Assembly (NCBI GenBank): GCA_003552185.1
Contig: PUOW01000008.1
Span: 1 to 38,412, forward strand
Length of the DNA stretch: 38,412 bases
From: Spirochaetaceae bacterium
GTDB taxonomy: Bacteria > Spirochaetota > Spirochaetia > DSM-27196 > SLAA01
Direction of reading: 5' to 3'
Shown here: positions 9,437-17,747 of the stretch, piece by piece
Layout of the letters: every line of letters begins with the position of its first letter
How positions within the stretch are numbered: position 1 is the first letter of the stretch
Program-made: the position numbers and the translations under genes
Notes under the pieces: model-generated
Databases searched by the model: none
Seen by the model: the letters and a program-made list of their open reading frames with translations, nothing else
Told to the model about the DNA's origin: nothing

Positions 9437-10292
9437 TCAAGCGGAAACGCTTCGTGAGATTATGAAGGCCCGTAGCGTGCCGGAAAAGAGCGGAACTCGC
9501 ATCATCGCTGTTGCCAGCGGAAAAGGCGGCGTCGGCAAGACGAACATCTCAACGAATCTCGCATTGGCGTATGCCAAACTCGGCAAGCGCGTGGTCTTGA
9601 TGGACGCCGACCTCGGACTCGCCAATGTTAATGTGGTGCTCGGCGTCATCCCGAAATACAACCTGTACCATCTGATCCGTAAGCAGAAATCCTTGACCGA
9701 CATCTTGATGGATACCAGCTACGGGATACAGATCGTGGCCGGCGCCAGCGGCTTCGCCAAGATCGCGAACCTCAGCGAGAGCGAGCGCGAGTCGTTTGTC
9801 GAGGAGTTGAGCGGACTCTCGGCCGCGGACGTGATCATTGTCGACACAAGTGCGGGCGTCTCAAACAACGTGCTGTCGTTTATTGCGGCTGCCGACGAAG
9901 CGATCATCGTGACGACGCCCGAGCCCACCGCGATCACCGATGCCTACGGTATCATCAAGATTATCGCCACCGAAATCGACAACCTCAGCCTCGGTCTGAA
10001 GCTAATCGTGAACAGGGTCGGCTCGGTGACCGAAGGAAAACAAGTCGCGCAACGCGTAATCAATATTGCATCGCAGTTTTTGAACCTCAAGGTGGATTAT
10101 CTTGGGTATGTGTACGAAGATGCGGCGGTGCATCAGTCGGTTCTGCGCCAGAAGCCGTTTATGGTGACCGATCCTAAGAGTAGGGCCTCGATATGTATAC
10201 AGCATATCGTCGGGCGTATGGAAAAAATAGATGTAAAGGAGGGCTCCGGTATCGGGCAGTTTCTGCGGCGCCTGTTTTCGCGCAGTAATTGA
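9429..10292 (+). CDS. flhG: MinD/ParA-like ATPase FlhG (YlxH)
   Basis: ASGKGGVGKTNISTNLALAYAKLGKRVVLMDADLGLANVNVVLG; GTG at 9429 overlaps the flhF stop, with upstream GGAG. Confidence 0.94.
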   Translation: MADQAETLREIMKARSVPEKSGTRIIAVASGKGGVGKTNISTNLALAYAKLGKRVVLMDADLGLANVNVVLGVIPKYNLYHLIRKQKSLTDILMDTSYGIQIVAGASGFAKIANLSESERESFVEELSGLSAADVIIVDTSAGVSNNVLSFIAAADEAIIVTTPEPTAITDAYGIIKIIATEIDNLSLGLKLIVNRVGSVTEGKQVAQRVINIASQFLNLKVDYLGYVYEDAAVHQSVLRQKPFMVTDPKSRASICIQHIVGRMEKIDVKEGSGIGQFLRRLFSRSN

Positions 10293-10401
10293 GGCGGTTG
10301 AGCTGCACGGTCGATGCTCCTCGGCGTCGAGCGACTGCGCAGCTTGACGGCGCTACCGTTTTGGCCTAAGCTGTCGCCAAGCTACTGGAGATTGTGGCGT
10401 A

Positions 10402-11196
10402 ATGCGGATTACCTGGCAAGCCGCCGCGGTCGCGGCCGGCGTTGGTTTTCTGATCTCGGTTCTGAGCGGCCTGTTCGGGGGCGTCACATTCGGTACGCTT
10501 CTTTTCCGTGCCGTGCTTGCTGCGGTCATTTTCGGCGCCGGGGCGGTTGGCGTTGAGCAGATTTTTCAACGTTTTTTGCCTGAACTCTTTACCGCCCGCG
10601 AACCCGAGACGGGCGAGGTCGGAGAGCGCACCACTGCGGCCGCATCCTCGCCGAGCGGCGAGTCGAGCAGCGAGCCGAGCAGCGGAGACAATGTCGAGAT
10701 TGTGCTCGAAGAGGACGAGTACCGACCGGATACAGGAGCCGATACGGGGGAGGATGCCGACGCCGAGCGGGGCCCCGCGGAGGGTCTGCATAGGTTCGAG
10801 GACTCGCTGGTAGAGGAGGTCTCGGAAGAGCTTGGCGGAGTAGAGCCGGGAGGCCTGAGCGAACCGCATCCCGAGCCTGACGCCGGCGAGAGCAGAAGCG
10901 GCGATGTCGGCGCCCCGCCGCTCGAGGCCGAGTCGGCCTCGGCCTCGGGGCCGGAAGGTCTCGAAAGCGGCGTGCCGGCGGACGTTGACCCGGGCGAGCT
11001 CGATACGCTCCCGGATATCGAGGCGTTTTCGGGCGATTTTACGGATGATGTTGGTACCGGCGGAGGTGCGGCGCGCGGCTCCGGCTCAAGCGCTGGGGCG
11101 TCGTCGCAGCGGGAGGGCGGCTCAAGCGACCAGGACCCGTCGGTGATGGCAAAAGCGTTACAAACGATGTTGAACCGTGACGAGCGACGCGAGTAA
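10402..11196 (+). CDS. Conserved-position hypothetical protein: two N-terminal TM segments, long acidic disordered region, short C-terminal motif
   Basis: TM-like [23 protein letters not shown] and [22 protein letters not shown]-rich middle; C-term [18 protein letters not shown]; between flhG and the sigma factor in the operon. Confidence 0.8.
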   Translation: MRITWQAAAVAAGVGFLISVLSGLFGGVTFGTLLFRAVLAAVIFGAGAVGVEQIFQRFLPELFTAREPETGEVGERTTAAASSPSGESSSEPSSGDNVEIVLEEDEYRPDTGADTGEDADAERGPAEGLHRFEDSLVEEVSEELGGVEPGGLSEPHPEPDAGESRSGDVGAPPLEAESASASGPEGLESGVPADVDPGELDTLPDIEAFSGDFTDDVGTGGGAARGSGSSAGASSQREGGSSDQDPSVMAKALQTMLNRDERRE

Positions 11197-11209
11197 CCAA
11201 GGGACGCAG

Positions 11210-11998
11210 ATGAGCGAAAACGCGTTAGCGACAAAGTCCGAGGCGGAGCTGTGGCGGCTGTATCGCCAAAACCACGACCCGCGAATACGCGAACAGCTGG
11301 TAAAACAGTACGCGCCGCTGGTCAAGTATGTCGCGGGGAAGGTCGCGATCGGTATGCCCCACAACGTGGAGTTCGACGACCTCGTCGGCTACGGGGTGTT
11401 TGGGTTGTTCGACGCGATCGAGAAGTTTGATCCCGATAAGCACGTGAAGTTCAAGACGTACGCCGTCACGCGTATCCGTGGTGCAATCTTCGACGAGTTG
11501 CGTTCGATAGACTGGGTGCCGCGCTCGGTACGGCAGAAGACGCGCGAGGTCGAGGAAACCGTCCGGAAACTCGAGTCCTCGCTGGGTCGAGCCGCGTCCG
11601 ACGAGGAGATCGCCGGAGAGCTCAACATCTCGGTCAAAGAGTTCGAGAAGCTGATGCTCAAGATAAGCGGTACCTCGATTATGTCGCTGAACGACGTGTG
11701 GTATACCGGCGAAGATAGCGATACGGTTTCGATCGCCGACACGATTGAGTCGCCGCAGAGCCTCAATCCCGACATCATAGTCGAGAAAGACGAAATGAAG
11801 CGTGTGATCGTTCAGTCGATCAACGAGCTTCCCGAAAAAGAAAAGAAGGTGCTCGTGTTATACTATTACGAGGACCTGACGTTGAAGGAGATCGGGCAAG
11901 TCCTTGAGGTAACCGAGTCGCGGATCTCGCAGCTGCATACAAAAGCAATTATGCGGTTGCGAGCGAAGTTGACCAACCTCAAGAAAGGAATTATGTAG
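11210..11998 (+). CDS. fliA: RNA polymerase sigma factor, FliA/WhiG (sigma28) family
   Basis: Sigma-70 regions 2-4 ([89 protein letters not shown]). Alternative GTG start at 11177. Confidence 0.94.
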   Translation: MSENALATKSEAELWRLYRQNHDPRIREQLVKQYAPLVKYVAGKVAIGMPHNVEFDDLVGYGVFGLFDAIEKFDPDKHVKFKTYAVTRIRGAIFDELRSIDWVPRSVRQKTREVEETVRKLESSLGRAASDEEIAGELNISVKEFEKLMLKISGTSIMSLNDVWYTGEDSDTVSIADTIESPQSLNPDIIVEKDEMKRVIVQSINELPEKEKKVLVLYYYEDLTLKEIGQVLEVTESRISQLHTKAIMRLRAKLTNLKKGIM

Positions 11999-12000
11999 CT

Positions 12001-13944
12001 ATGGTCGGTATGGACCGGCTCAAGGAGTACATGCAGCGGCAGTACTCCGAAGACCAACAGCGAAGCTTCGTTCACGTCGGTGGTGACACGCTCGAGGATG
12101 CGTTAAACGCCGCCGCGATCGAGCTCTCGTTACCGCTTAAACGTATCGAGTACGAAATCCTCGAGAAGGGTACGAAAGGGGTGTTGGGGGTCGGGAAACG
12201 TCCATACAGCATTCTTGCCTATCCTGCCGCCCCTGAACAAGAACCCGAGTCGCTTGAGCTTTCGGGCGACGAAGACCTCGAGCTCGACGGACCTGCCGGC
12301 AAACAGCGAGACGGCGAGGCGCTCGTGCGGCGCACGCCGCACGGTGTGCTTCTCAAGGTCACGCAGCCGGAAGGCGGCGGCCGGGCGGTTACCGAAAGCG
12401 ACGCACTCGAGGTATTACAGCGGCGCTTCGACGGTTCGTACGACGCGGCCACGGTCGCGAAGGTGGTGAAACGCGCCGACGGTGAGTTCGTCAAGGTCGC
12501 CGAGATGCAACACGACCCTTCGAACGACGCCATGCTCACCGTCAACATTGTAGAGCTCGATATGAAGGCGCTGTTGGTCGCCACTCCGCCCGGAACCGGT
12601 GGGGCGGACCCCGAGTACGAAGCGATCATCGGCTTCCTGAAAGCCAACGGTGTGGTAGAAGGCATCAAGACCGAGGCCATCGAACGCTTCGTCGAGAAGC
12701 CGGAGTATAACGAGCCGCTGCTGGTCGCCGAAGGGCGAAAGCCGCGCAACGGTGCCGACGCGCGTATCGTGTACGAGTTCGAGACCGACAGTACTCGCAT
12801 CAAGCTCAAAGAGAGCGAGGGTCGGGTAGACTTCAAAGACCTAAACATCGTTCAGAACGTGGTGGCCGGCCAGGTTGTAGCACGAAAGATCCCGGCCGAA
12901 CCGGCTGAGCCCGGTGTAACGGTCACCGGTAAGGTGCTCCCGGCCGAAGACGGCAAGGATGCCGCGATACAGATCGGCAAAAACGTGAAGCTTTCGGAAG
13001 ACGGTCGGACCGCGACGGCCGAGATCAACGGCCAGGTGGTTATCGCGGCCGGGAAGATCAACGTGGAGCCGGTCTACGTTGTGAACGGCAACGTGAGCCT
13101 CAAGACCGGCAACATTCTGTTCCTCGGCACCGTGGTGGTTAAGGGCCATGTTGAGGACGGTTTCGATGTCAAAGCCAGCGGTAATATCGAGGTCATGGGG
13201 GGCGTCGGGAAGAGCAATCTCGACGCCGAGGGCGATATCATCGTGCATCAAGGCATCGGCGCGAAGAACGAAGGAAAGGTGCGCGCAGGGCGGAACGTAT
13301 GGTCGAAGTTCATCGAGAACGCGGAGGTTATCTCGGGGGATCTGGTGGTGGTAAGCGACGGTATCATGAACTCACACGTCGTTGCGCAGCGCAAGGTTAT
13401 CTGTAAAGGTAAGCGCGCCAGCATCGTTGGTGGAGCGGTGCGCGCCGCCGAGGAAATCAACGCCAAGTCGCTCGGTGCGGTAGCCGGCACCGAGACAATT
13501 CTGGAAGTGGGCTACGACCCAACCAGCAAGGAACGCCTCGCGGCGCTCGAGCAAGAGCGCGCCGAGTATCAGAAGAAGCTAGAGGAACTGCAACGTAATC
13601 TCAACACGCTCGAGAACATGCGACGGCAGCGCAAGAAGCTTACGAAAGAAAAGATCGAGAGCTATAAGCGGCTGATGAAAAGCAAAGAACAGCTTACGGC
13701 CGAGACGCGACGAGTTGCCAAAGAGATTCAAGAGATCCAAGAGTACCTCAGCGAGCTCAGCACCAGCGGCCGCATTAGCGCTTCGGCTACGGTGTTTCCG
13801 GGGGTCAAGGTATACGTCAAGGACGCGCCGTTGGCGGTCAAGAACGAGTTCAAAGCCGTGAGTTTTGTCGCTGAGAATGACGTCGTGAAGGTAACGAAAT
13901 ACCAGGAGTCGGATGAGGATTTAGCGTCGGCACGCAAAGCATGA
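12001..13944 (+). CDS. Jag_N domain + FapA (DUF342) polymerising domain protein
   Basis: N-term DTLEDALNAAAIELSLPLKRIEYEILEKGTKGVLGVGKRPYSI (Jag_N-like); beta-repeat region VVNGNVSLKTGNILFLGTVVVKGHVEDGFDVKASGNIEVMGGV typical of DUF342; C-terminal coiled coil. Confidence 0.88.
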   Translation: MVGMDRLKEYMQRQYSEDQQRSFVHVGGDTLEDALNAAAIELSLPLKRIEYEILEKGTKGVLGVGKRPYSILAYPAAPEQEPESLELSGDEDLELDGPAGKQRDGEALVRRTPHGVLLKVTQPEGGGRAVTESDALEVLQRRFDGSYDAATVAKVVKRADGEFVKVAEMQHDPSNDAMLTVNIVELDMKALLVATPPGTGGADPEYEAIIGFLKANGVVEGIKTEAIERFVEKPEYNEPLLVAEGRKPRNGADARIVYEFETDSTRIKLKESEGRVDFKDLNIVQNVVAGQVVARKIPAEPAEPGVTVTGKVLPAEDGKDAAIQIGKNVKLSEDGRTATAEINGQVVIAAGKINVEPVYVVNGNVSLKTGNILFLGTVVVKGHVEDGFDVKASGNIEVMGGVGKSNLDAEGDIIVHQGIGAKNEGKVRAGRNVWSKFIENAEVISGDLVVVSDGIMNSHVVAQRKVICKGKRASIVGGAVRAAEEINAKSLGAVAGTETILEVGYDPTSKERLAALEQERAEYQKKLEELQRNLNTLENMRRQRKKLTKEKIESYKRLMKSKEQLTAETRRVAKEIQEIQEYLSELSTSGRISASATVFPGVKVYVKDAPLAVKNEFKAVSFVAENDVVKVTKYQESDEDLASARKA

Positions 13945-13968
13945 TACCATGATAGACGGAAGGTGCAG

Positions 13969-14301
13969 ATGTCGTTGCAACCGATCGACCTTCAAACCCT
14001 GTTTCTCAGAATGAGCCAAGTTGGGCAGGATCAGGCCGCTCAGCGAGACTCCATCATCCAGGGACAGGACGTCGCCGGCAGGGAGATCGCGCAACGAAGT
14101 CAACAGCATCAACGTAGTGTCGGCGAGACACAGCGTGTTGAGGAGGGTCCCGACGCGGTCAACGACCGCGACTCGGGAGCTCAGGCCGAAAGCGGTGAGC
14201 AGGGCGAGCAGGCTACCGAGAACGCCGAGACCGGTGGTACCGAGGAAGAGAATGTATTTCGGGATCCCGATCTCGGCCGCAACATCGACATATCAGGATG
14301 A
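13969..14301 (+). CDS. Hypothetical protein, charged/Q-rich, predicted disordered
   Basis: ORF in operon context; ATG 13969 (alternative GTG 13963); no recognised domain. Confidence 0.65.
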   Translation: MSLQPIDLQTLFLRMSQVGQDQAAQRDSIIQGQDVAGREIAQRSQQHQRSVGETQRVEEGPDAVNDRDSGAQAESGEQGEQATENAETGGTEEENVFRDPDLGRNIDISG

Positions 14302-14307
14302 TTTTGC

Positions 14308-15012
14308 ATGTCGTTAGTCGTACCTATTGCTCTCAATGTCGTGATCCTCGCTATCGGCTTCGTGTTTCTGCATGCCAAACTTGATCGCAAAGTACGCCCC
14401 AACGCACTGCTCGACGAGATCAAGCGTGAAGTGAACAGCATTATCGTCGAACTGAACCAAACCACCGATCGAAACATCGGGCTGATCGAGGAGCGCATCG
14501 AGACGCTCAACAGCATACTCGAAAAAGTAGATAAGCGTTTGGCCCTGATTCGACGCGAATGGGAGCAGCACGAGGCCGGGATCCAGGTATACAGCGACCT
14601 CAAGCGCTCCGCGGTACAGACGCCGCGCCGGCGGACCGATTCGCCGACGGAGCCGGTCGCGGATCCCGGGGTGGGCCCTGCGGCCGACGGTGGGGTGGGC
14701 GAGGGTACGGCCGGCTCCGAGAGGGTCGACCGAGCGGGGGCCGAGGCCGCGCCCGGGACCGGCGAATCGACTGCTCAGCGTGGGGCAGCAGCACGGAGCG
14801 AGATCAGCTTTCGCTCGGCGGGGGCGGCGCCGGACTCGCTGCCGAGCAGCTCCGAGAGCGCCACGCGATCGCAGGAGGCGCGCAGCAAAGTGCGCGAACA
14901 GGTCGTTTCGTTACATCGTAAGGGAATTGCGCCGAACATTATAGCGAGCCGAGTAGGATCGACGCTCGGCGAGGTGGAACTCATCATAGCTTTGCACGAC
15001 GGAAAGGGTTGA
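14308..15012 (+). CDS. Membrane-anchored coiled-coil protein with C-terminal HTH-like segment (DUF6115 / SwrB-like architecture)
   Basis: N-terminal TM LVVPIALNVVILAIGFVFLHAKL, coiled coil, disordered linker, C-term REQVVSLHRKGIAPNIIASRVGSTLGEVELIIAL; located downstream of the flagellar sigma factor. Confidence 0.7.
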   Translation: MSLVVPIALNVVILAIGFVFLHAKLDRKVRPNALLDEIKREVNSIIVELNQTTDRNIGLIEERIETLNSILEKVDKRLALIRREWEQHEAGIQVYSDLKRSAVQTPRRRTDSPTEPVADPGVGPAADGGVGEGTAGSERVDRAGAEAAPGTGESTAQRGAAARSEISFRSAGAAPDSLPSSSESATRSQEARSKVREQVVSLHRKGIAPNIIASRVGSTLGEVELIIALHDGKG

Positions 15013-15013
15013 T

Positions 15014-16738
15014 ATGCAGCCGATCATCGGAATCGATCTAGGAACAACGAACTCCAGCGTCGGCGTTGTCCTGCATGACGAGCCGCGCACGGTGGTGAAT
15101 GCAGTCGGCAACCGAACCACACCTTCGGTGGTGTCGCTCGGCTGCGACGGCGAGGTGCTGGTCGGACAGTCCGCCCGCAATCAGGCGGTGAGCCGGCCGG
15201 AGATGACGGTGCGGAACGTAAAGCGCCTGATCGGCACCGCCGAGTACTGCAGCCTCGGAGATCAGCGGTACGCGCCGGAGGAGATCAGCGCGCTCATCCT
15301 CGAGCAGCTTCGAAGCGATGCCGAAGCCTATCTCGGGACCTCGGTGAAGGAATGTGTGATCACGGTCCCGGCGCATTTCTCGCAGGCACAGCGCCTCGCG
15401 ACGCGCGAGGCCGGCCGTTTGGCTGGGCTCGAGGTGCGGCGTATCATCAACGAGCCGACCGCGGCGGCGCTGGCCTACGCCTCGGAGCTTGCCCGGCAGG
15501 CCCGCATCGTGGTCTACGATCTCGGTGGAGGAACATTCGACGTTACCTGCCTCGAGCGCGACGGAGAGAAGTTTGCCGTACGCTCTACGCTGGGCGACGG
15601 CGCACTCGGGGGCGTTGAGTTCGATAGAATGCTGCTCGAGCACGTGGTGAAGGAGTTCGAGCAACAGGCCGGCACGAGGCTGCAGGAAGATCGCGTGGTG
15701 ATGCAGCAGCTGCAAGAGCTCGTTGAGCGCGCCAAGATCGAGCTCTCGAGCCGAGTCTCGAGTACGGTGGCGCTGCCGTTTTTCGGGCGCACCGGCGGCA
15801 CGCACTTGACCTGCGAGCTGACGAGAGAGCTGTTCGAGGAGCTGATCACGCCGATGCTCCATCGAAGCGTCGGTCTTACCGAGCTGGCTGTTGCGGAAGC
15901 AGGGTTCAACGACGAGCATGGAATCGATTACCTTGTTCTTGCCGGCGGCTCAACTCGGATTCCTTTGGTCCAGCGCTACCTCGAGCGAAAGCTTGGGTGC
16001 CGTCCCTCTGCGCGTATCAACCCCGATGAGGTGGTTGCGCTCGGCGCTGCGCTCGATGCCGAGTTGGTGCGCTCCGCCTCGGAGCGCAGACGCGTGCAGG
16101 ATGTGACCGGCTTTGCGCTGGGTGTCGAGACCGACGGCGATACCAGCACGATTCTCATCCCGCGCAACACCGCGTTACCCGCGCGTGTCACCGAGGTCTT
16201 CACAACCGTGAGCGATCGTCAGCACTCGGCGCAGATACACGTGCTGCAGGGTGAGGAGCGCATCGCATCACGCAATGCTTCACTCGGTCGCTTCATGCTC
16301 GCCGGCTTGAGCGAAGGAGCTCGTGGTGAGCCGCGCATCGAGGTCGGCTTTGAGCTCGACCACGACGGGATCGTTACGGTTCGCGCTCGCGACCTTGCAT
16401 CAGGTGTTGAAGAGCAAACGACGGTCGTGCCGATGTTTGAAGAAGCATCTCCTGAAGGCCGCGCCGGGAGCACGCCGGGCGAAGACGAGTTGCGAGCGGC
16501 ACAACGTCAGGTGCAGCGGCTTATCTCGTATCTCGAGGGGCAGCTTTCAAAGCATGCCGGCGCGTTGGATGCGGAGTTTCGCACCGAGATAGAGGAGCTA
16601 CTGCAGGCGGCGCAACACGCCGCGCGCACCTTGCGTCGGCCGGCGCGTCTGCATGAGTATCGTATTGCGCTCGAAACCATTGTGCAGGAGCTGCGCGCGG
16701 TTGATCTTGAGTCGGAGGTCGGCAATGAAGGTGCATGA
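15014..16738 (+). CDS. DnaK/Hsp70 family protein (shortened C-terminal lid)
   Basis: IGIDLGTTNSSVGVV, RIINEPTAAALAYA, VVYDLGGGTFDVT, YLVLAGGSTRIPLVQ; 574 aa. Confidence 0.95.
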   Translation: MQPIIGIDLGTTNSSVGVVLHDEPRTVVNAVGNRTTPSVVSLGCDGEVLVGQSARNQAVSRPEMTVRNVKRLIGTAEYCSLGDQRYAPEEISALILEQLRSDAEAYLGTSVKECVITVPAHFSQAQRLATREAGRLAGLEVRRIINEPTAAALAYASELARQARIVVYDLGGGTFDVTCLERDGEKFAVRSTLGDGALGGVEFDRMLLEHVVKEFEQQAGTRLQEDRVVMQQLQELVERAKIELSSRVSSTVALPFFGRTGGTHLTCELTRELFEELITPMLHRSVGLTELAVAEAGFNDEHGIDYLVLAGGSTRIPLVQRYLERKLGCRPSARINPDEVVALGAALDAELVRSASERRRVQDVTGFALGVETDGDTSTILIPRNTALPARVTEVFTTVSDRQHSAQIHVLQGEERIASRNASLGRFMLAGLSEGARGEPRIEVGFELDHDGIVTVRARDLASGVEEQTTVVPMFEEASPEGRAGSTPGEDELRAAQRQVQRLISYLEGQLSKHAGALDAEFRTEIEELLQAAQHAARTLRRPARLHEYRIALETIVQELRAVDLESEVGNEGA

Positions 16739-17747
16739 GCTGTACAAGGAGCTCGGTCTGAAGCCGAACGCCGACCCGGCCGAGGTCAAGCGCGCCTATA
16801 GAACACTTCTGAAGCGGTATCACCCCGACCTCGCCGGCGCCAACAACCATACCGAACGGCTCGATCGAATCATCGCCGCGTACCGCGAGCTGATGAGCCG
16901 CCGCGAGCCGATCCCGTTCCGCGCCCGGGCGCAGTCGGGTCCCCGCGCGCAGGCGCAAACACGAAACGCCTCGTATCAACGCGCCGGCCGGCGAACACAG
17001 GACGGCGGGCATGCGCACGAGGCCGGGCGTTCGCAGAAGGCGCGGCGCGCGCAGGACACCGGGCGCGCGCAGGACGCCGGGCGCGCGCATGACGCTGGGC
17101 GCGCGCAGGACGCCGCCGGCGCGCACGGTACCGGGCGCTCGCGCAACGAAGGCTCGTACCGCAACCGCGGGTGGGGCGACAACACCGCCGGCGGGCGCGC
17201 CGCCGCCCAAGACCGGGGAGCGGCCGGCGCACGGGGAACCGCCGGCGCACGGGGAGCGGCCGGCGCACGGGGAACCGCCGCCGGAGAGGCCGAGCGCGAG
17301 TACGATTTGTTTACGCTTGGTCGTATGGCGGTGGAGTCCAACAGTGTAAGCCGGCGTGCCTTTGCGGTGCGCATGCTCGGCAATCGGCGTAAGAAGATCG
17401 CGTACGGCTATATTCGGCAAGCCTTAAACGATTCGGCCGAGATTGTGGTGCTCGAGGCGATCCGTGCGGTTTCAAAGCTCGAGATCTTGCAGTCCGGCGG
17501 AGAGTTGGCCACTGCGTTTCACCGCGGCTCCGCGTCGGTTAAAACGGCGATCCTCACCGCGGTGGAGGCGATAGGGCGGCCGCAGTACTTCCACTCGGTG
17601 ATCCTCTCCGGCCTACGCGAAACCGATCCCGAGCTACGCCGGCGCAGCTTGCGGTTGTTTCGCCGCTATACCGAGGCCGATGCGCCGGACACCGATGCGG
17701 CGCGTTATCGCCGCACCGCCTCGTTCGGTGAGGCAGGTGGTCGATGA
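16725..17747 (+). CDS. J-domain protein with low-complexity repeat linker and HEAT-like C-terminal region
   Basis: HPD motif in YHPDLAGANN; start ATG 16725 overlaps the dnaK-like stop by 14 nt; GRAQDA and GXY repeats; C-term VSRRAFAVRMLGNRRKKIAYGYIRQALNDSAEIVVLEAIRAVSKL helical-repeat character. Confidence 0.88.
   Translation: MKVHELYKELGLKPNADPAEVKRAYRTLLKRYHPDLAGANNHTERLDRIIAAYRELMSRREPIPFRARAQSGPRAQAQTRNASYQRAGRRTQDGGHAHEAGRSQKARRAQDTGRAQDAGRAHDAGRAQDAAGAHGTGRSRNEGSYRNRGWGDNTAGGRAAAQDRGAAGARGTAGARGAAGARGTAAGEAEREYDLFTLGRMAVESNSVSRRAFAVRMLGNRRKKIAYGYIRQALNDSAEIVVLEAIRAVSKLEILQSGGELATAFHRGSASVKTAILTAVEAIGRPQYFHSVILSGLRETDPELRRRSLRLFRRYTEADAPDTDAARYRRTASFGEAGGR
17043..17116. repeat. 18-bp tandem repeat (~4 copies) encoding GRAQDA-type hexapeptides
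   Basis: GCGCGCAGGACRCCGGGC-like units with CAGGAC/CATGAC at 17050, 17068, 17086, 17104. Confidence 0.9.
17226..17279. repeat. 18-bp tandem repeat (3 copies) encoding collagen-like G-X-Y triplets
   Basis: GGCGCACGGGGARCSGCC units starting 17226, 17244, 17262; translation GAAGARGTAGARGAAGARGTA. Confidence 0.9.

Noticed and set aside
10354-10376. TTGACG-N17-TAAGCT as internal promoter upstream of the flhG-distal gene
   Set aside because: The -10 is too weak to support in a GC-rich background; only a 109-bp operon gap
15038-15919. 293-aa minus ORF antisense to dnaK-like gene
   Set aside because: Known type of spurious ORF antisense to Hsp70 genes; no support
17043-17279. CRISPR-like array
   Set aside because: 18-bp units are contiguous, in frame and without spacers, so they are coding tandem repeats
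16521-17420. 299-aa minus ORF with GSPCAGRSPCAGG repeats
   Set aside because: Antisense of the 18-bp repeats in the J-protein gene; the J-domain strand is coding
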